Positions 35,009 through 47,099 of a DNA stretch of 64,000 nt are shown one piece after another (within the stretch, counting starts at the first letter, position 1; every line of letters begins with the position of its first letter). The position numbers and the translations under genes are program-made. The notes under the pieces are model-generated. The model did not search any database. It had not been told where the DNA came from and worked only from the letters and a program-made list of their open reading frames with translations. This DNA is from Nissolia schottii (Eukaryota; Streptophyta; Magnoliopsida; Fabales; Fabaceae), in contig QANU01077598.1 of NCBI GenBank assembly GCA_003254905.1, positions 294,920-358,919 on the forward strand, given 5' to 3'.

Positions 35009-38000
35009 TCATTTATCATTATTATGATGCATCCTATTCTGCACTGCCTTCACGGCAGCAACTCTGGCCGCGTTTGCTGCTTTATTAGCCGAGGCCACTA
35101 CTTGATTCACCCCTATGTCCACGTTCGCCAAATTGTAAGCTTTCTCAGCAGCATGAAGCGCATCCTGCCCAGAATGAGAGTAGCAAGATCAGAATGAGAG
35201 AAATAAGTAAAACTGTGATCATAATCATTGTTGCAGGACTATAGCACCTAAGAAATCAGGTTTGTGACCAGAAGGCCAGTTAAGTCAATACAAAATTAGA
35301 GAAGGTCTAGGTTTCTTCCTTATTTTGAATGTGTAAAAGTCATGAATATACAAGAAGAGAAACAATAATAAGCAGAAAAACAACATATAGCTATGTCAGT
35401 ATAATTAATTCCCTTTTCAATTTTTTAGTTTTTCAATAGACTTCCTTCCTGCTCATCCCTTTCTTTTCCTTTTCGGTTGTTCAACTTCCCTTTTGTGTTT
35501 CTGCTAGAAGTTACCCAGTACATATTGACACACAATAATTAAGAAGAGCAAAAAAGGACTAATACCTTGACTGCATTGAAAATCTTGGCATGGTCCACAG
35601 CACATGGAGACCCAGTATGACTGTTCCGGGTTTTAGGATCATCAAGAACCCCATTCTGCCAGTGACCACATTGTGTTTCCCCATTTCTGAAAGTGTACTT
35701 TCCCAGTCCTTGTCTTCTTCCTTCATGCCAAGCCCCCTCATACCGATGACCATTCTGAAATCGATACACTCCAAAACCATGCATCATGTCTGCAAAATAT
35801 TCCCCAGCATAGACGTCCCCATTTCTGCAGTAGCATACATAAAAAAATAGTAAAGACACAGTAAAAAGGGGTATATTTTATATTTGTTGAGTGAACTAAA
35901 ACTTCCAATTGCAAATATATTTAGAAAGTGGAAACCTTAAGATACTACAGCTTTAATGACAATAAAAGTGTCCATGAGATGCTCTCTGGTCTATGCTAAC
36001 AAATGTTAACCGGTGAAATTTTTTTTGAGAATCATATAGCTTTAATGACAATAATCAGTTGCAGCTATTAATGAGGTAAAATTGATGAACAAAATTTAGA
36101 GTGTTAGAAAGTTGTATTCTTGTACGGATACAGTAATTGACAAATACCGCAAGTGCACTTACACTGTGACACAGTAACAGGTTCAAAAGTCAATCCAGTT
36201 TTCTAATATTTAAGTATATTACAGGTAAAAATGATTGAGATATAACGTTCTTGGTAATGGGGCAGATCTTTTTATTTAGCAGAAACAGCCAAACAGACAG
36301 GAAGCAAAATTATCATCTTTATGCATATCATTTACTAGTGAAGTTTATCTACACGATATGTGGCATGAAATTGATCTACTTATGCATATCAATTATAAAG
36401 TAATTATCTACAAGAAATGTGGCATGAAATTGATCTACTGATACATGCTTACAAACAGGCTGAGCTTTGTTCCAAGCATGTTGAAAAATAAACAGATCAC
36501 TTTGTTATATTATTGCCTTGTGCCTTGTGAATGTGATTAATGAGAAACTAAGCAACCCTTTTGGCTTCTGACAGTAAACATTATGAACAACTGATTGAAC
36601 ACCAGAGTAAAAGCAAAGTAGTTAAAAAACTTATATCACAAGAGGTACTGCAGATGAGCTGTCAACAATTTTTTTTCTTTCTTTTTTGGCAACTACAAAA
36701 CATGGTAAAGCTAATCAATATTCCCCTGAACTTGAAAAACAAGATTGGCAATGTATCAATTCCAATTACTGGGAACGGAGCTAAACGATTGCTGTAGACT
36801 AGAATACTAAGTTCAATACTAAGTTCTGAGGTACTGATGCTGTACTTCATTCAGACTGTCTGCCTTTAACTCGGGAAAGTACGGCGGGAATTTGAAAGTG
36901 CAGCTAAGCATGGAACGTACAGAAAAACTGGAATGCAGAATAGTACGGTCATACTTTGCAACCGAAACTTGCATAATAACTAACCCATGTGAATATCAAA
37001 CGACCTGATAGGGGTAATTTTTGAAGTCATGACTGAAGCATTGGCATATTGGGTATACATATGGTCCAATTTGTCACAAACTTTCTACATGACAAATGAA
37101 CATATTTCTAAGTTTTGCCCACAGGAAAACCACTGATTTCTTTAAAAAAGAAACATAAAAATTGGCTTGAATAAGATGCCTACAGAAGTTGCCAAACCAA
37201 CCGTTGTTTAGCTCAACAAGTATTAAAATCCTACCAGAAAATCAAAGTCCCCATGCAGTGAAGTTTGAACAACTCAAAATACTAAACCTAAATAGAAATC
37301 TCCACATCTTCCAACCTTGTATTCCAGTTACTTAACTACCCCTGATTTCTTAATGAAACAGTTACTTAACTACCCATGATTTCTTAATGAAAAATCAAAC
37401 GTCAACAAAGGAGAGAAAATGTACTTCTACTAAGGAACAGGCCATTGCAACGGAAAAAACAAATGCCAGAATCTTTTGCCACAAATTAACTGCCCAAATA
37501 TTGTGGCACGACCGGTGATCTTTGAACAAATAAGTATGCACTACCACTACATTATATAAAAAAAAAACCATGATTTTTGTAAAAAATTCGGACTATGCCG
37601 TTGTTATTACAACAAAAATAAATGTTAGAAAGGCGAAATCTTTTGGCAAAAATCAAGTGCCCAAATGTTGAGGCATCATGAACGACCTTCGGATGAATAA
37701 GTGAGCTCTACCACTATATTATATTCAACAAACACCATAATTTCTGCCGATATTATTCTAACTTTGAACCATTGCTGGGTTAGCCAAAGAACCAAAACAT
37801 TGAAAAAAAAACATACCTAAAATGGTACTGGCCAAGTCCATGTTTGACACCCCATTTGAACTCCCCAACATATCTGCTCCCATCACAGCAAGTGTGGACT
37901 CCAAAGCCATGGCACTGCCCATTAGACCACTCACCAGCATGCACATCCCCTCCATAGAACCTATAGACCCCAACACCATGCCTCATCCCTTGCCTGTAGT

Positions 38001-38856
38001 GCCCCCTATACCTGCTCCCCCGGGCCCACGTCTCAACCCCAAACCCATCATACTTGCCATCAGCCCATTCACCTTCATACCTCCCACTCATGTGGTAGTG
38101 ATACACCCCTCTCCCTGAACACTTGCCTTTATGGAACTCGCCCTCGTACACGTCGCCGTTGCTGTAAACTTGCACCCAAGAACCCGAATTTGGGGTGCTC
38201 AGATGCGTCGGCTTCGACCCAATTGACCACAGAACGGGTTTCGAAGTGGAAAATTGTGAGGAGAGCTTTGTGGGGAGTGATCGTGTTAGGAAGAGGCGAA
38301 TTGAGGGTAAACGAGGGAGTGCTAGGTTGAGGGAGAGTAAGAGCAACGCCGAGATTGAGATCACGAAGAAGAGATCTAAGGGGAGGGATCGACGGAGAGG
38401 GTTTGAGAGGAGGAAGTAGAGGGAAGGGAAGGAGAGGAAGAGGAGGAAGCGAAGGTGGGGTTGCGTGAGGAGCTTCAAAGGTTGAAACTTTGTCCCAAAG
38501 GGTGTCTGAAATGGGGGTGGAGGTGAGGGAGGGTGGTTGTTGTTGTTGTTGTTGTTCATGATGGGTCTCTTGTGGGGCGAGGAGATTGGGGTTTGTGATG
38601 GCGACGATGGGTTGTTGGAGAAGAATTGTTGGTGTTCATGGTGACGGGGGCTTGGTGGGTGGTGTGACGGGGAACAAGAAGACGACGAGGAGGAGGAGGA
38701 TGAGGAGGAGGAAGAGGGTGAAACTTGGATTGTGGAAGCTGTTTGAGTATGGAATTTGTTGTTCGGAGAGAAAGAAGGTGTTGGTGGTTGGGAATCGGAA
38801 GAGAGGCCTGTGCTTTCTTTTCCGAATTGAAGCTCAGATTCGTAGTGTTGATGCAT
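35009..38856 (-). CDS. MORN-repeat membrane protein, MRF1-like, 3 exons
   Basis: Exons on minus: 37817-38856, 35566-35824, 35009-35164; GT-AG and in frame, 484 residues from the ATG at 38856 (MHQHYESELQFGKESTGLSS). An in-frame upstream ATG at 38919 would add 21 residues; the inner one looks more family-like. A poly-Ser run (about residues 47-60), Pro-rich linkers and a poly-Asn run come first. Two hydrophobic segments follow (about 137-151 and 161-180). About seven MORN repeats start near residue 235 (YEGEFHKGKCSGRGVYHYH, YEGEWADGKYDGFGVETW and so on) and cross the first splice site. Exon 3 encodes an Ala-rich helix (DALHAAEKAYNLANVDIGV). It matches the Arabidopsis At1g21920/At4g17080 family, one member of which is called MRF1 for its role in flowering. 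Old names with 'SET7/9' reflect MORN similarity, not methyltransferase activity; no SET domain is seen. Confidence 0.9.
36340..37745 (-). repeat. Three local duplications in intron 1 of the MORN gene
   Basis: (1) tgtggcatgaaattgatcta occurs at about 36358 and 36418. (2) A unit of about 34 bp, cagttacttaactacc..gatttcttaatgaaa, is tandem at about 37327-37391. (3) A diverged unit of about 168 bp (aatcttttgcc..actgcccaaatattg / aatcttttggc..gtgcccaaatgttg) at about 37469 and 37637. Confidence 0.65.
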
Positions 38857-38959
38857 TACAATACATGCAACTGCGCTGTGCTTGTATTTGTGTAACAAAG
38901 GAGTGAACGAATATATCACTGATTCAGATTTCAGAGTGCCAGATTCCGGTTATGTTGTT

Positions 38960-41800
38960 TTTTCTGGATTGGATGAGATGACGAGAGAAAAAGAGAAAAA
39001 AGTGAGTTTTGGAAACCGGCGACAAAGTGGCCTCAGCTTTTGTTTTGGATTATCATAAATGCCACTTAATCCAATCCTCATCTCCCCTGCAGCTGTAGGT
39101 TACAACGCATGCTGATGTGTGTTGCGTGCGCCGTGCAACCACAAATTCAGAAATGTACATGAATGTTTCAGGAGTCATTTTTACATCTCCACGTAGAATA
39201 ACATGAAAATTGTTCTTGTTTTTTTCTATTGTTTTTTATTGGTTAAAAAATAATTATTCTTATGATCAGTGAAGAATGAAATGATTTCTTCAATAAAAAA
39301 ATATAAGAACTACTCATGGTTTAATGGTAAAATGCACATTCCATTGATTTGAGTAATTTAATAATTATTTTCCTTAAATAATGTATCGTCGAATCTTCTA
39401 AGATACAATTTTGATCGTGTAACATCGTTGAAATGAAAAACAGTGTAAATGATTAGCTTAAAAAATCTATACATTTTAAGTGATAAAATATGCGAGAGCG
39501 ATTTAAAAAATTTATTGTTGATTGTAAGTCTATTATGTTATTTTTAAGTATATAATAAATAATCTGGTCATATTTTTGTCGTGTGTCGTCTTAAACATTT
39601 TTAAATCTTATTAAATATTCATAGGTCTTACTAAGTATGACTTTTGTTGAATAACTTAAAAAGAAATGGGGATCAATCTTCTCCTCAAGTTTTGAAGTAG
39701 CAACGCGCAACCTGCTACGCCAAAAACGTCGACGCATTCAATAACTGGAAATGAAGGTTAACGCTAACTGTTACTCCGACAACCTCCACGTGGCACCATA
39801 CGTGGCCGACGCGTTGCAATATGTAACTCATGGTGACTTCTTGTGTGAAATTGGAAAGAACAATCACGTGGTTATGCTAAATTTACGGAAACGCCACTCT
39901 AGTGTTTCCCTTCCACGAAGGAAGCGTAACAAAGGGAACGCCATACAATAGAAGAACGGTGGGGAAGGTAATTTTTTTTTTTATTGACTAAAGGTCGGTA
40001 TCTGAAAATTATTTTCAATTAATAAAGCTAATATTAATAGAATTTAATTTTAATGAGGCGATAGTATAATTTTTTTCATACTGTTATAATTATATGTTTA
40101 CCCTAAGCAAAGGTTATCAACATAACTAAAAAAATTATGCTCATAAAATAATATGATTAGATGTTAATTTTGCATTCTCAATTTTCAATGTATTAAAATT
40201 AAATTATATAATTTATTATAAATAAAATTGACATTCTAATAACTAGTGTTGATAGCAAAAAAAAAAAAAAATAAAGAGGAGAAAGAGTAAAAATGTTAAT
40301 AGTTTTTAAAATAAGAGTAAATTACACTAACCTTCTTTGAGGTTCAATAAAATTATATTGATCATCTTTCTATTTGTAATTTTGTCTTATGATTCGTTTA
40401 GACCAACTAACTAACCATACTAAACATAGCTATCCCTCTAAATTGACTTAAAAAAAAAAGCCTCCAATATAACAAAATCCCTTATAATCTCATCCAATTG
40501 GGTGATATCCCAAAATTAACCACCTGGATAATGGCATACCCTTCATCATGGTAGTATGGTAGTAGGGCAAAAAATATTGTGCACAATGAAAAAGTTATTT
40601 CCTCCAATTCTCTTTGTATAGCATATAGATAATATAACCGTATTTAATAAAAATAAAATAAAAAATAATATATAACTATTTGAGTATTACGTTACTATCG
40701 ATTTTTTTTATGGCGTTATTTTCTACCGACTATATATTTCAACGTTTAGTCATTTAAATTAATTTTCAACTCAATTGTGTACCCAAAAAAATCACCAAAA
40801 AAATTAATTTTGAACCCCCAAGTTTAAATCAGGTGATGGTTTGACAGTGACATCATACCCTTTCTGTTGAAATAGGACTGTGGTATGCTATTCCATTTTA
40901 ATAAAGATTACATTCTTATTATATCAAAAAAGAAATAGTAAAACATCATTATCAGAGAGATTTAACCATATCAATTTAAAAGAATCTGACGATAACAACA
41001 CAACTAAAACGATGGCAAAAGTATTAAGGGAAGTGAGACTGACAAGTAGTAAGTAGTTTAACTTAAAAATGATCATAAAATGTAGTTATTATACTCTTAC
41101 CGTCGAACAATAATTAATTCAATGAATAATTCAAGTGAATCAAACTCATAAAAATAACTTGTAGGTCTTTTCCTTTAAAAGAAAGTAATCAAAGTCAAAC
41201 AGGATTGATAATATAAATAGACCCCCCCTCTCTCTCGATATTGGACTAGAGATAATAAGAAAATCCAAAGAGGTGAAGCCTCCACATGTGTATGATTTGT
41301 ACACTATAGTCTTATCAATCTTTGCCTATCCTTCTAAATTCTCATGGCCTTGCATAAACCAAGACCACTGTCCTTATCTTCTTGTATCTTACATGTCTCC
41401 TTATCCTTTAATAGACACTGCGCCTCCATCTTTCAATGTCCATGTCCATGTCCTTAGTAACTTGTTATTCTCTCTCAAGGTACTTTTTTTTAATGAGAAA
41501 TTCTTAGGAAAATGATATTTTGCTTGACAAAATTTGCACGAAAAGCGTGTGAAACACTTTCTACCGATGATTATATTCTATTTATTAATTTATTTAAGTT
41601 ATAAATATTCACCATTTGATTTTGACTTTTGAGTAAGTCTTGTAAGCGGAGTGTCCTGTTAAATAGCAGAACTAGAATTTTGTCCTCCATAAAGAAAATC
41701 AACCTGTGCTTCGATGTATATTATGGACCATTTCTTTTCTCTTTATTGCCTTCTCTTTCTTATCAAGAATGTTCAATGATTTATATTTTAGGGTGAAACC
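38960..41800. other. Gene-free stretch upstream of the MORN gene
   Basis: Starts with the MORN gene promoter region. The 66-codon frame at 39751-39951 has no recognised relatives. AT-rich throughout; includes the half-MITE at 40313-40377. Confidence 0.35.
40313..40377 (+). repeat. Single end of the 25987-type MITE
   Basis: gtaaattacactaaccttct..gaggttcaataaaatta matches the terminal repeat of the MULE-type MITE at 25987. The opposite end is not seen, so this is a truncated copy. Confidence 0.6.
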
Positions 41801-41891
41801 CTTATTTAGTTTTGATATTTTTGGCTCATATAAAAAAAATTTAATTAAAAAATTATTGATTTTTATGTTATTAGTTATTACTTGGTGAGCA

Positions 41892-42653
41892 ACACTACTA
41901 AAAAGTAGATCTCTCGCGATGACTTTTGTTCCAGTGTACCCACAATATTCTCAGTATAATATGAGTTCAACGTACCCACAGTGATTTAGTATTCTTTATG
42001 GGTTCTAGTGTACCCGGACAACGAGGATTTATCCTGGCGAAGCAAGGTTGAGCTCGCACTCCCTTGATCGAGGATTGAGAGGTATCTCTCCTCGCGCCCC
42101 TCCGCTGAAGGCTAGTAGTGTTACACAACAGTTATATCAATTTAGTTATACAGCAGTAATATTCTCAACAAAGTTATAATATGTGAATTGTTTTTGCATT
42201 TATCTTTCAGCTATATATGTTATCTGTATTAAATGTCAGTATATGTTATGTCTGTGGTACTGAGATACCCACTACTGAGTTGACAACTCACTCCTCTATC
42301 ATATTGTTTTTCAGATACAATTGAGGAGAGTGATAACGTTCCCCTTGTCTAGTAGCAGCGAGATCCAACTTCAGTGATGAGCTCAACTTTGCAATGGGAT
42401 ATACCGTGATATGTATTTGTTAGGATATGCTCTAGATGACTTAGACAATGTCTCGCATTATCAGACATTAACATCAAACATTATCAATTTCATTATTATT
42501 AAGATAAGATATTATGTATTTCTGACAACATTATTTATTTATTTATGATTCAGTATTAAAATAGTATCATGCATAACCAGTAGTTATGCCATGTTAGAGC
42601 TTCTGTGGATTCAGTATCCCTGCATGCAATCACGTCCAAAATTGTGGCATGAT
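41892..42653 (+). repeat. LTR-like block related to 5150-5572
   Basis: The last 370 bp follow the same order of landmarks as 5150-5572 (gagttgacaactcac, agatacaattgagga, tttgcaatggg, gcatgcaatcac, ggcatgataa). It sits between the copia 5' LTR remnant and the copia gag remnant, so it is either a solo LTR inserted there or a junction made by deletion. Left limit approximate. Confidence 0.5.
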
Positions 42654-42654
42654 A

Positions 42655-43054
42655 AACATGGAGCACATGAATGTGTTCAATGGAATTGTTGATCAACTGC
42701 AGAAGGTTGATTTTAAGATTGAGGAAGAAGACAAATCCCTTTTGCTTCTAACCTCACTTCTCGATTAGTATGATAGTTTGGTCACCACAATGTTATATGG
42801 AAAGACTACAGTGGATTTGGAGCAAGCGCAAGCAAATATTTGGTTCCATGAAACTTAAAAGAAGCAAAAGGAGAAAGATGGGCATGAATATGTGTTTGTT
42901 GTTCATGGTGTGAATTAGAAAGGACATGCATCTGATGTAGGATTAAGAAAAGGCAAGATTGATTCCAAGATCAAAGGAAAAGGTGTTCGATGGTATCATT
43001 GCAAAGAAGATGGTCATATGAAAAGAGATTGTCCTCATTGCAAGTCAAAGGGTG
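42655..43054 (+). pseudogene. Ty1/copia gag remnant
   Basis: The translation contains HMNVFNGIVDQLQKVDFKIE, then DKSLLLLTSLL, DSLVTTMLYGKTTVDLEQA and a degenerate zinc knuckle WYHCKEDGHMKRDC in which the first Cys is replaced. In-frame stops occur (after TSLLD, after FHET, after HGVN). Matches the UBN2-type gag of plant copia elements. Cut off at 43054 by the next LTR-like block. Confidence 0.85.
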
Positions 43055-44886
43055 TGTAACAACCCAAAAATCGTTACTGGCTCGCAAAGGACTAGTTCCC
43101 TTACGAAAGCTTCTTAGGAATTATTTTCATAAAAGCATGCATTTTAACTTTAATTAAAAACAAATAAAAATTTTCTTTTTTGATAAAACATAAACTCTTA
43201 CAATAAATGCAAGTGTACATATAAAATATGCAACTAGTCTGAAGATCATACCGGGATAAATTGGAGCACTCTACATATTGACTCGATTTTAAAAATAAAA
43301 TAAATCTAACATATCCTACGGATAGCTTCATCTCAAGGTGATTGCTGATTCAAGAATCTTGACGTCACTACAACTGGCTATGATCTCCATGCACTGCTAC
43401 TTCTACATTCTAACCTGCAACTAGAGGGGGAGGTTGAGGGGTGAAAACTTTGGGGAGAGCCCCAGTGAGCGAGCGATCACTCGTAGCACCCACAAGACAT
43501 TTCAAAACGTAGACATATATATATGCAATACATAATTATACTATAGATACAAAAATATAATAATACTATTCGTGAAGCTTTCGTAAAATTATTTAAAACA
43601 ACAATATAGGAAAGTATCTAGATAGATGGATCTTGAGCATTATAGTCTAACTTTAACGCATTACCCAAGTACCTAGGTCTCGATAGTTAATGGTAATATC
43701 TATCTAAGTCTCTAGATTCCTTATAGTTGGTTAACGCACTACCCAAGTACATAGGTCTCGATAGTTAATGGTAATCTAATCTATTCGAGTCCCTAGATTC
43801 CTAAATGTTGGTTCTGATTCGAACTCCAATCGTACCAAGGATCAACATAGGTTGTCGATGACTTACAATTCTATCCTAGGCCCAACTCCCATGAAAACAA
43901 CTTAAAATAACGTGAACATGATAGCTGAAAAATGATATAATTGATAACTGAAATAAATGACATGATCATAAAAATTGAAATCCATGAATAGAGATATGCA
44001 ACATGATGATCTTTATGCATTGAAAACAATCGTCTCATGACTTTTCTACAAAGGTTTTCATGCTTTTCTAAAATATTTTTGTAAAAAATTTCATAAATGT
44101 TTATAAAGATAAATCTAATTTTCATAAAAGGTTTCAATAAAACAATTTCATAAATATTTTCCTAAATCCTTATTTTCTAAAAACGTCTTTTCATAAAGCA
44201 ATTCCTTATATTTTTTTTTAAATTGAAAATGCTAAAACTAAACCATGCTTATAAAATATGAAAAATAAAATAATTACTAAAATAAACCATGAGTAACAAC
44301 TCACTTACTTGGAATTACTGAAGACAGACTGTTGTCCTTCACGAGCTTGGTGGAAACTTGAATGACACCGTTGACTGATTCAGAACTTGCTAACGACATG
44401 GCGCTGACACCCTATGTAGAGGCACGGCTTCTCCACGAACAAAAATATAAAATAAAACTAGAGCTAATAGAATGTTCGTGCTCAAAACACTACCTTCAAA
44501 ACTCTTTGAGTGAATTAGTAAGTAAAAAACACTCAGGGGAGTGTTCTATTTATAGGGGAAGGCTAGCACCCCAACCCTTTAAAACTATCAATGTAGGACT
44601 AAAACTTCACACTAAACTCCTTTACCTCTTTTTTTTCAAACTAAATCTAAAATAGATTACTAATAAATTGTAAAATTAAAATAATAGAAGATAATTTATT
44701 TTGAAATTTTAAAATTAACCTATTAATTGGTAAAACATTATTTAATTTTTAAATCATCTCATTTAAAATTTAAAAGCATCTTATCTTATCTCTTACTTCC
44801 TATTTAAATTTTAAAATCATCTTATCTTATTCTCTATTTTCTATTTAAATTTGAAAATACAAAAAAAAAAAAAACCAGGTATTACA
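43055..44886 (-). repeat. Large (1.8 kb) probable solo LTR, minus strand
   Basis: Bounded by tgtaacaaccc at 43055 and ggtattaca at 44886, giving TG...CA ends with short inverted repeats. On minus there is a TATA box (ctataaataga, about 44546-44558). An internal duplication of about 90 bp (acccaagtac.taggtctcgatag at about 43662 and 43743) is present. It interrupts the copia remnant. No matching 5-bp target duplication was found, so completeness is uncertain. Confidence 0.55.
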
Positions 44887-44984
44887 ACTAAGGTCCAAAA
44901 GTCAACTATTTTGACTACGAGGGACTACTACGGGTTACTTTAGGCACTATATCCTACACTTTAAGGTCATTGAACCAATGAGTC

Positions 44985-45720
44985 ATCACAAAAGATGATC
45001 AGGAAAGCAATGTTAACACAAAAATAGATTATGGAGATCTCCTCACAACTTCCGAAGGTAAATTTGCTTATTCTCAAGATTGTTTTTTAGATTTCGGTTG
45101 TGGTTTGCATGTGTGCTCCTGAAAAAACATTTTGATTTGTTCTAAAAGATTCATGGAGGAATTGTTTCTATGGAAAATGGATTTATGTGCAAGGTCATTG
45201 GTTTTGGAATTGTGAAAATCAAGATGTTTAATGAAATAGTGCACAATTTGGGTGGTGTGACTTATGTCCCATGTTTGCGTAAGAATCTAATTTTCATTAG
45301 CTAGTTTATCATTGTTGGTTGTAGGGTCAATACTACTCAAGGTGGAGATTATGAAATTACACATGACAGAACAATCCTGATGAAGGGAGTAAGCAAGGGT
45401 ATATATCATCTGCTTGGTACAATTATTAAGGCTTCGAGGTATCAGAAATATGGTGCAAGGAAAAATAGATGTCTATGTTGAGATGTGGATGAAAAGCTCG
45501 TGTATGCTTCTAGGTTGTAAACGAATGGGTAGAAAAATGTCTTGTTGTTAAAGAGATTGGTTCGAGGCCAGTCTTTGAAGTTAGGTCATAGTTCAATCTA
45601 AAAGATGCAGTTACACATGGTCATTGGCCGAGATATTTTGAATCGAGTACAGGAAAGGATTGTTACTGATTCGAGTAAAGTGTAGATGATATAGGTGTAT
45701 TGAAGGTTGTAGATCTTGAC
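44985..45720 (+). pseudogene. Ty1/copia pol remnant (protease / gag-pre-integrase)
   Basis: Frames with many stops and shifts still give recognisable pieces: DFGCGLHVC (diverged from the SGCSxHM protease region), a stretch like VxGxGxVKIKMF..I..LGGVTYVPCLRKNLIFI, and MTEQS-type 'EGARVYI' near the end. These are in the order expected for copia pol. Integrase and reverse transcriptase are absent. Confidence 0.6.
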
Positions 45721-46017
45721 TTTGGTATTAATTAAGGTGGAGTTGTGATAAATTTTCAACGTGGTAGACATTCACCAAGTTGGAGATTTGTTGGTATTTT
45801 TGACTTATGAAAATATTCTTTAATTAGGAAATTATTGATTTTATTTTATTAGATATTACTTGGTAAGCAAGTTGGCTTAGTGGGCAAGTTGGCTTGGTGG
45901 ACAAGTTTTCTTGGAGGCTGTGTATTCGTGGTAGGCAAGTTTGCATGGTGGGCAAGTCTAACAACTTAGAGGCGAAGGATTGAGTGACTATAAATAAGAT
46001 CAAGGTCAAAGGCCAAG

Positions 46018-46325
46018 TGTAACATCTCGAATTTTCCTCAAGGGTAAAATTGTCATGATATATAATTAAGTATGAATTAGGAAGTAATTATAGTTATATT
46101 AACTAGTCAAAGAGATTCAAGTCATAAAGAAAGTTCACGTCTCACACTTAGTAGTAAAAAGTCAATGGTCAGCCCTAAAAAGTCAATAATTGACTTTTAA
46201 AGGCCCTAACACCATGTTTTTAATTAGAGGGCCAAATTGAGAAAAATATTATCTAGAATGTCTTAATTATATATTTGACATTATTGATAATTACCCGTAC
46301 TAAGCACGGGTAAATACACTAGTTT
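46018..46325. other. Unassigned repeat-like stretch
   Basis: Starts tgtaacatctcgaattttcc, an LTR-like beginning, and includes the short palindrome acccgtactaagcacgggt near 46291. No end or coding part located. Confidence 0.4.
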
Positions 46326-46529
46326 TCACTTGAAACATCATCTCTTTACAAAAATATCAAATGCCGCAAGGGTATAATTACAAAAACATCTCAATTGGTG
46401 CAAAGAGTGGAGGAGATTGAAAATCAAGGTAACTGTGAGGAATTAGACATCAAATTCATGCGAAATTTTTAATTATAGAAGAAAAGATAGGTGCATAAAG
46501 GCCACCTATCACAGGGTCCCTAGGTTGGT

Positions 46530-47060
46530 TTAGTGTAAGCTTGAGATTGAGACTACTTTCTTGTCTATCAGTGATATTTGCCAGTGGCTTCAACGGATTA
46601 GATCCCATCCTCGTGCCGCTCTGTTTTACTCTACCATTTGGTGGATTTGGCGGAATAGAAATGAAAAGGTCATGAACCAGTTAACATGGACTATGGATAT
46701 TCTGCATAGGATTGATGTGGAGTTGGGGATCATTTGTTTGCTTGCTGATGAGAGCTAGTTGGTGTAGCACATCCCTTGGGTTCGTGGGTTTGGCTTGTTA
46801 AGGTTAATGTTGATGGCAATTCTCAAGATAGATTTGGGTTGAAAGGGTTTGGTGGCCTCATCCACAATGATAATGACAAGTGGATTGGGATCGTTAAAGG
46901 TATTACTATTGGTCGAGCTAATAATCTTATGCCTAAGCTACTTGCAATTTGGTTTGGCCTCCAAGTTGCTTGAGATTATGGCTATCGTGTTTAGTGTGAG
47001 AGTCATTTCGCAGACGCTTTTCCTCTTGTTCAATTAGAGATAGATGATCATATTTATCTT
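46530..47060 (+). pseudogene. LINE reverse-transcriptase tail / RNase H-like fragment
   Basis: Pieces read FYSTIWWIWRNRNEKVMNQ (end of the zinc-finger region of plant non-LTR retrotransposons), then VKVNVDGNSQDRFGLKGFGG, LIHNDNDKWIGIVKGITIGR and ANNLMPKLLAIWFGLQVA (the RVT_3 RNase H fold; DGN in place of DGA). A stop and frame changes separate them. 5' parts are absent. Confidence 0.8.
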
Positions 47061-47099
47061 CCTATTATTATTATTATTATTGAGGGAGTGAGACCTTTC

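Larger units (their letters stand above)
41806..46018 (+). mobile_element. Dead Ty1/copia retrotransposon, interrupted
   Basis: A 5' LTR remnant (about 41806-41893) and 3' LTR (about 45790-46018) share an alignable stretch: tatttttggctcatat..attacttggtgagcaa against tatttttgacttatga..attacttggtaagcaa. The 3' LTR is preceded by ttggagattt, a polypurine-type end. Between them lie gag (42655-43054) and gag-pre-integrase (about 44985-45720) remnants with stops. Two LTR-like blocks (41892-42653 and 43055-44886) split it. Most of pol is missing. Confidence 0.6.

Noticed and set aside
35009..38856. Annotation of the MORN protein as a SET7/9 histone methyltransferase
   Set aside because: Only MORN repeats are present; no SET motifs (NHS, GEELxxDY) are seen.
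38195..38906. Plus-strand open frames of 74 and 106 codons
   Set aside because: Exact antisense of the poly-Ser/Pro-rich first exon of the MORN gene; Arg/Gly-rich composition follows from that.
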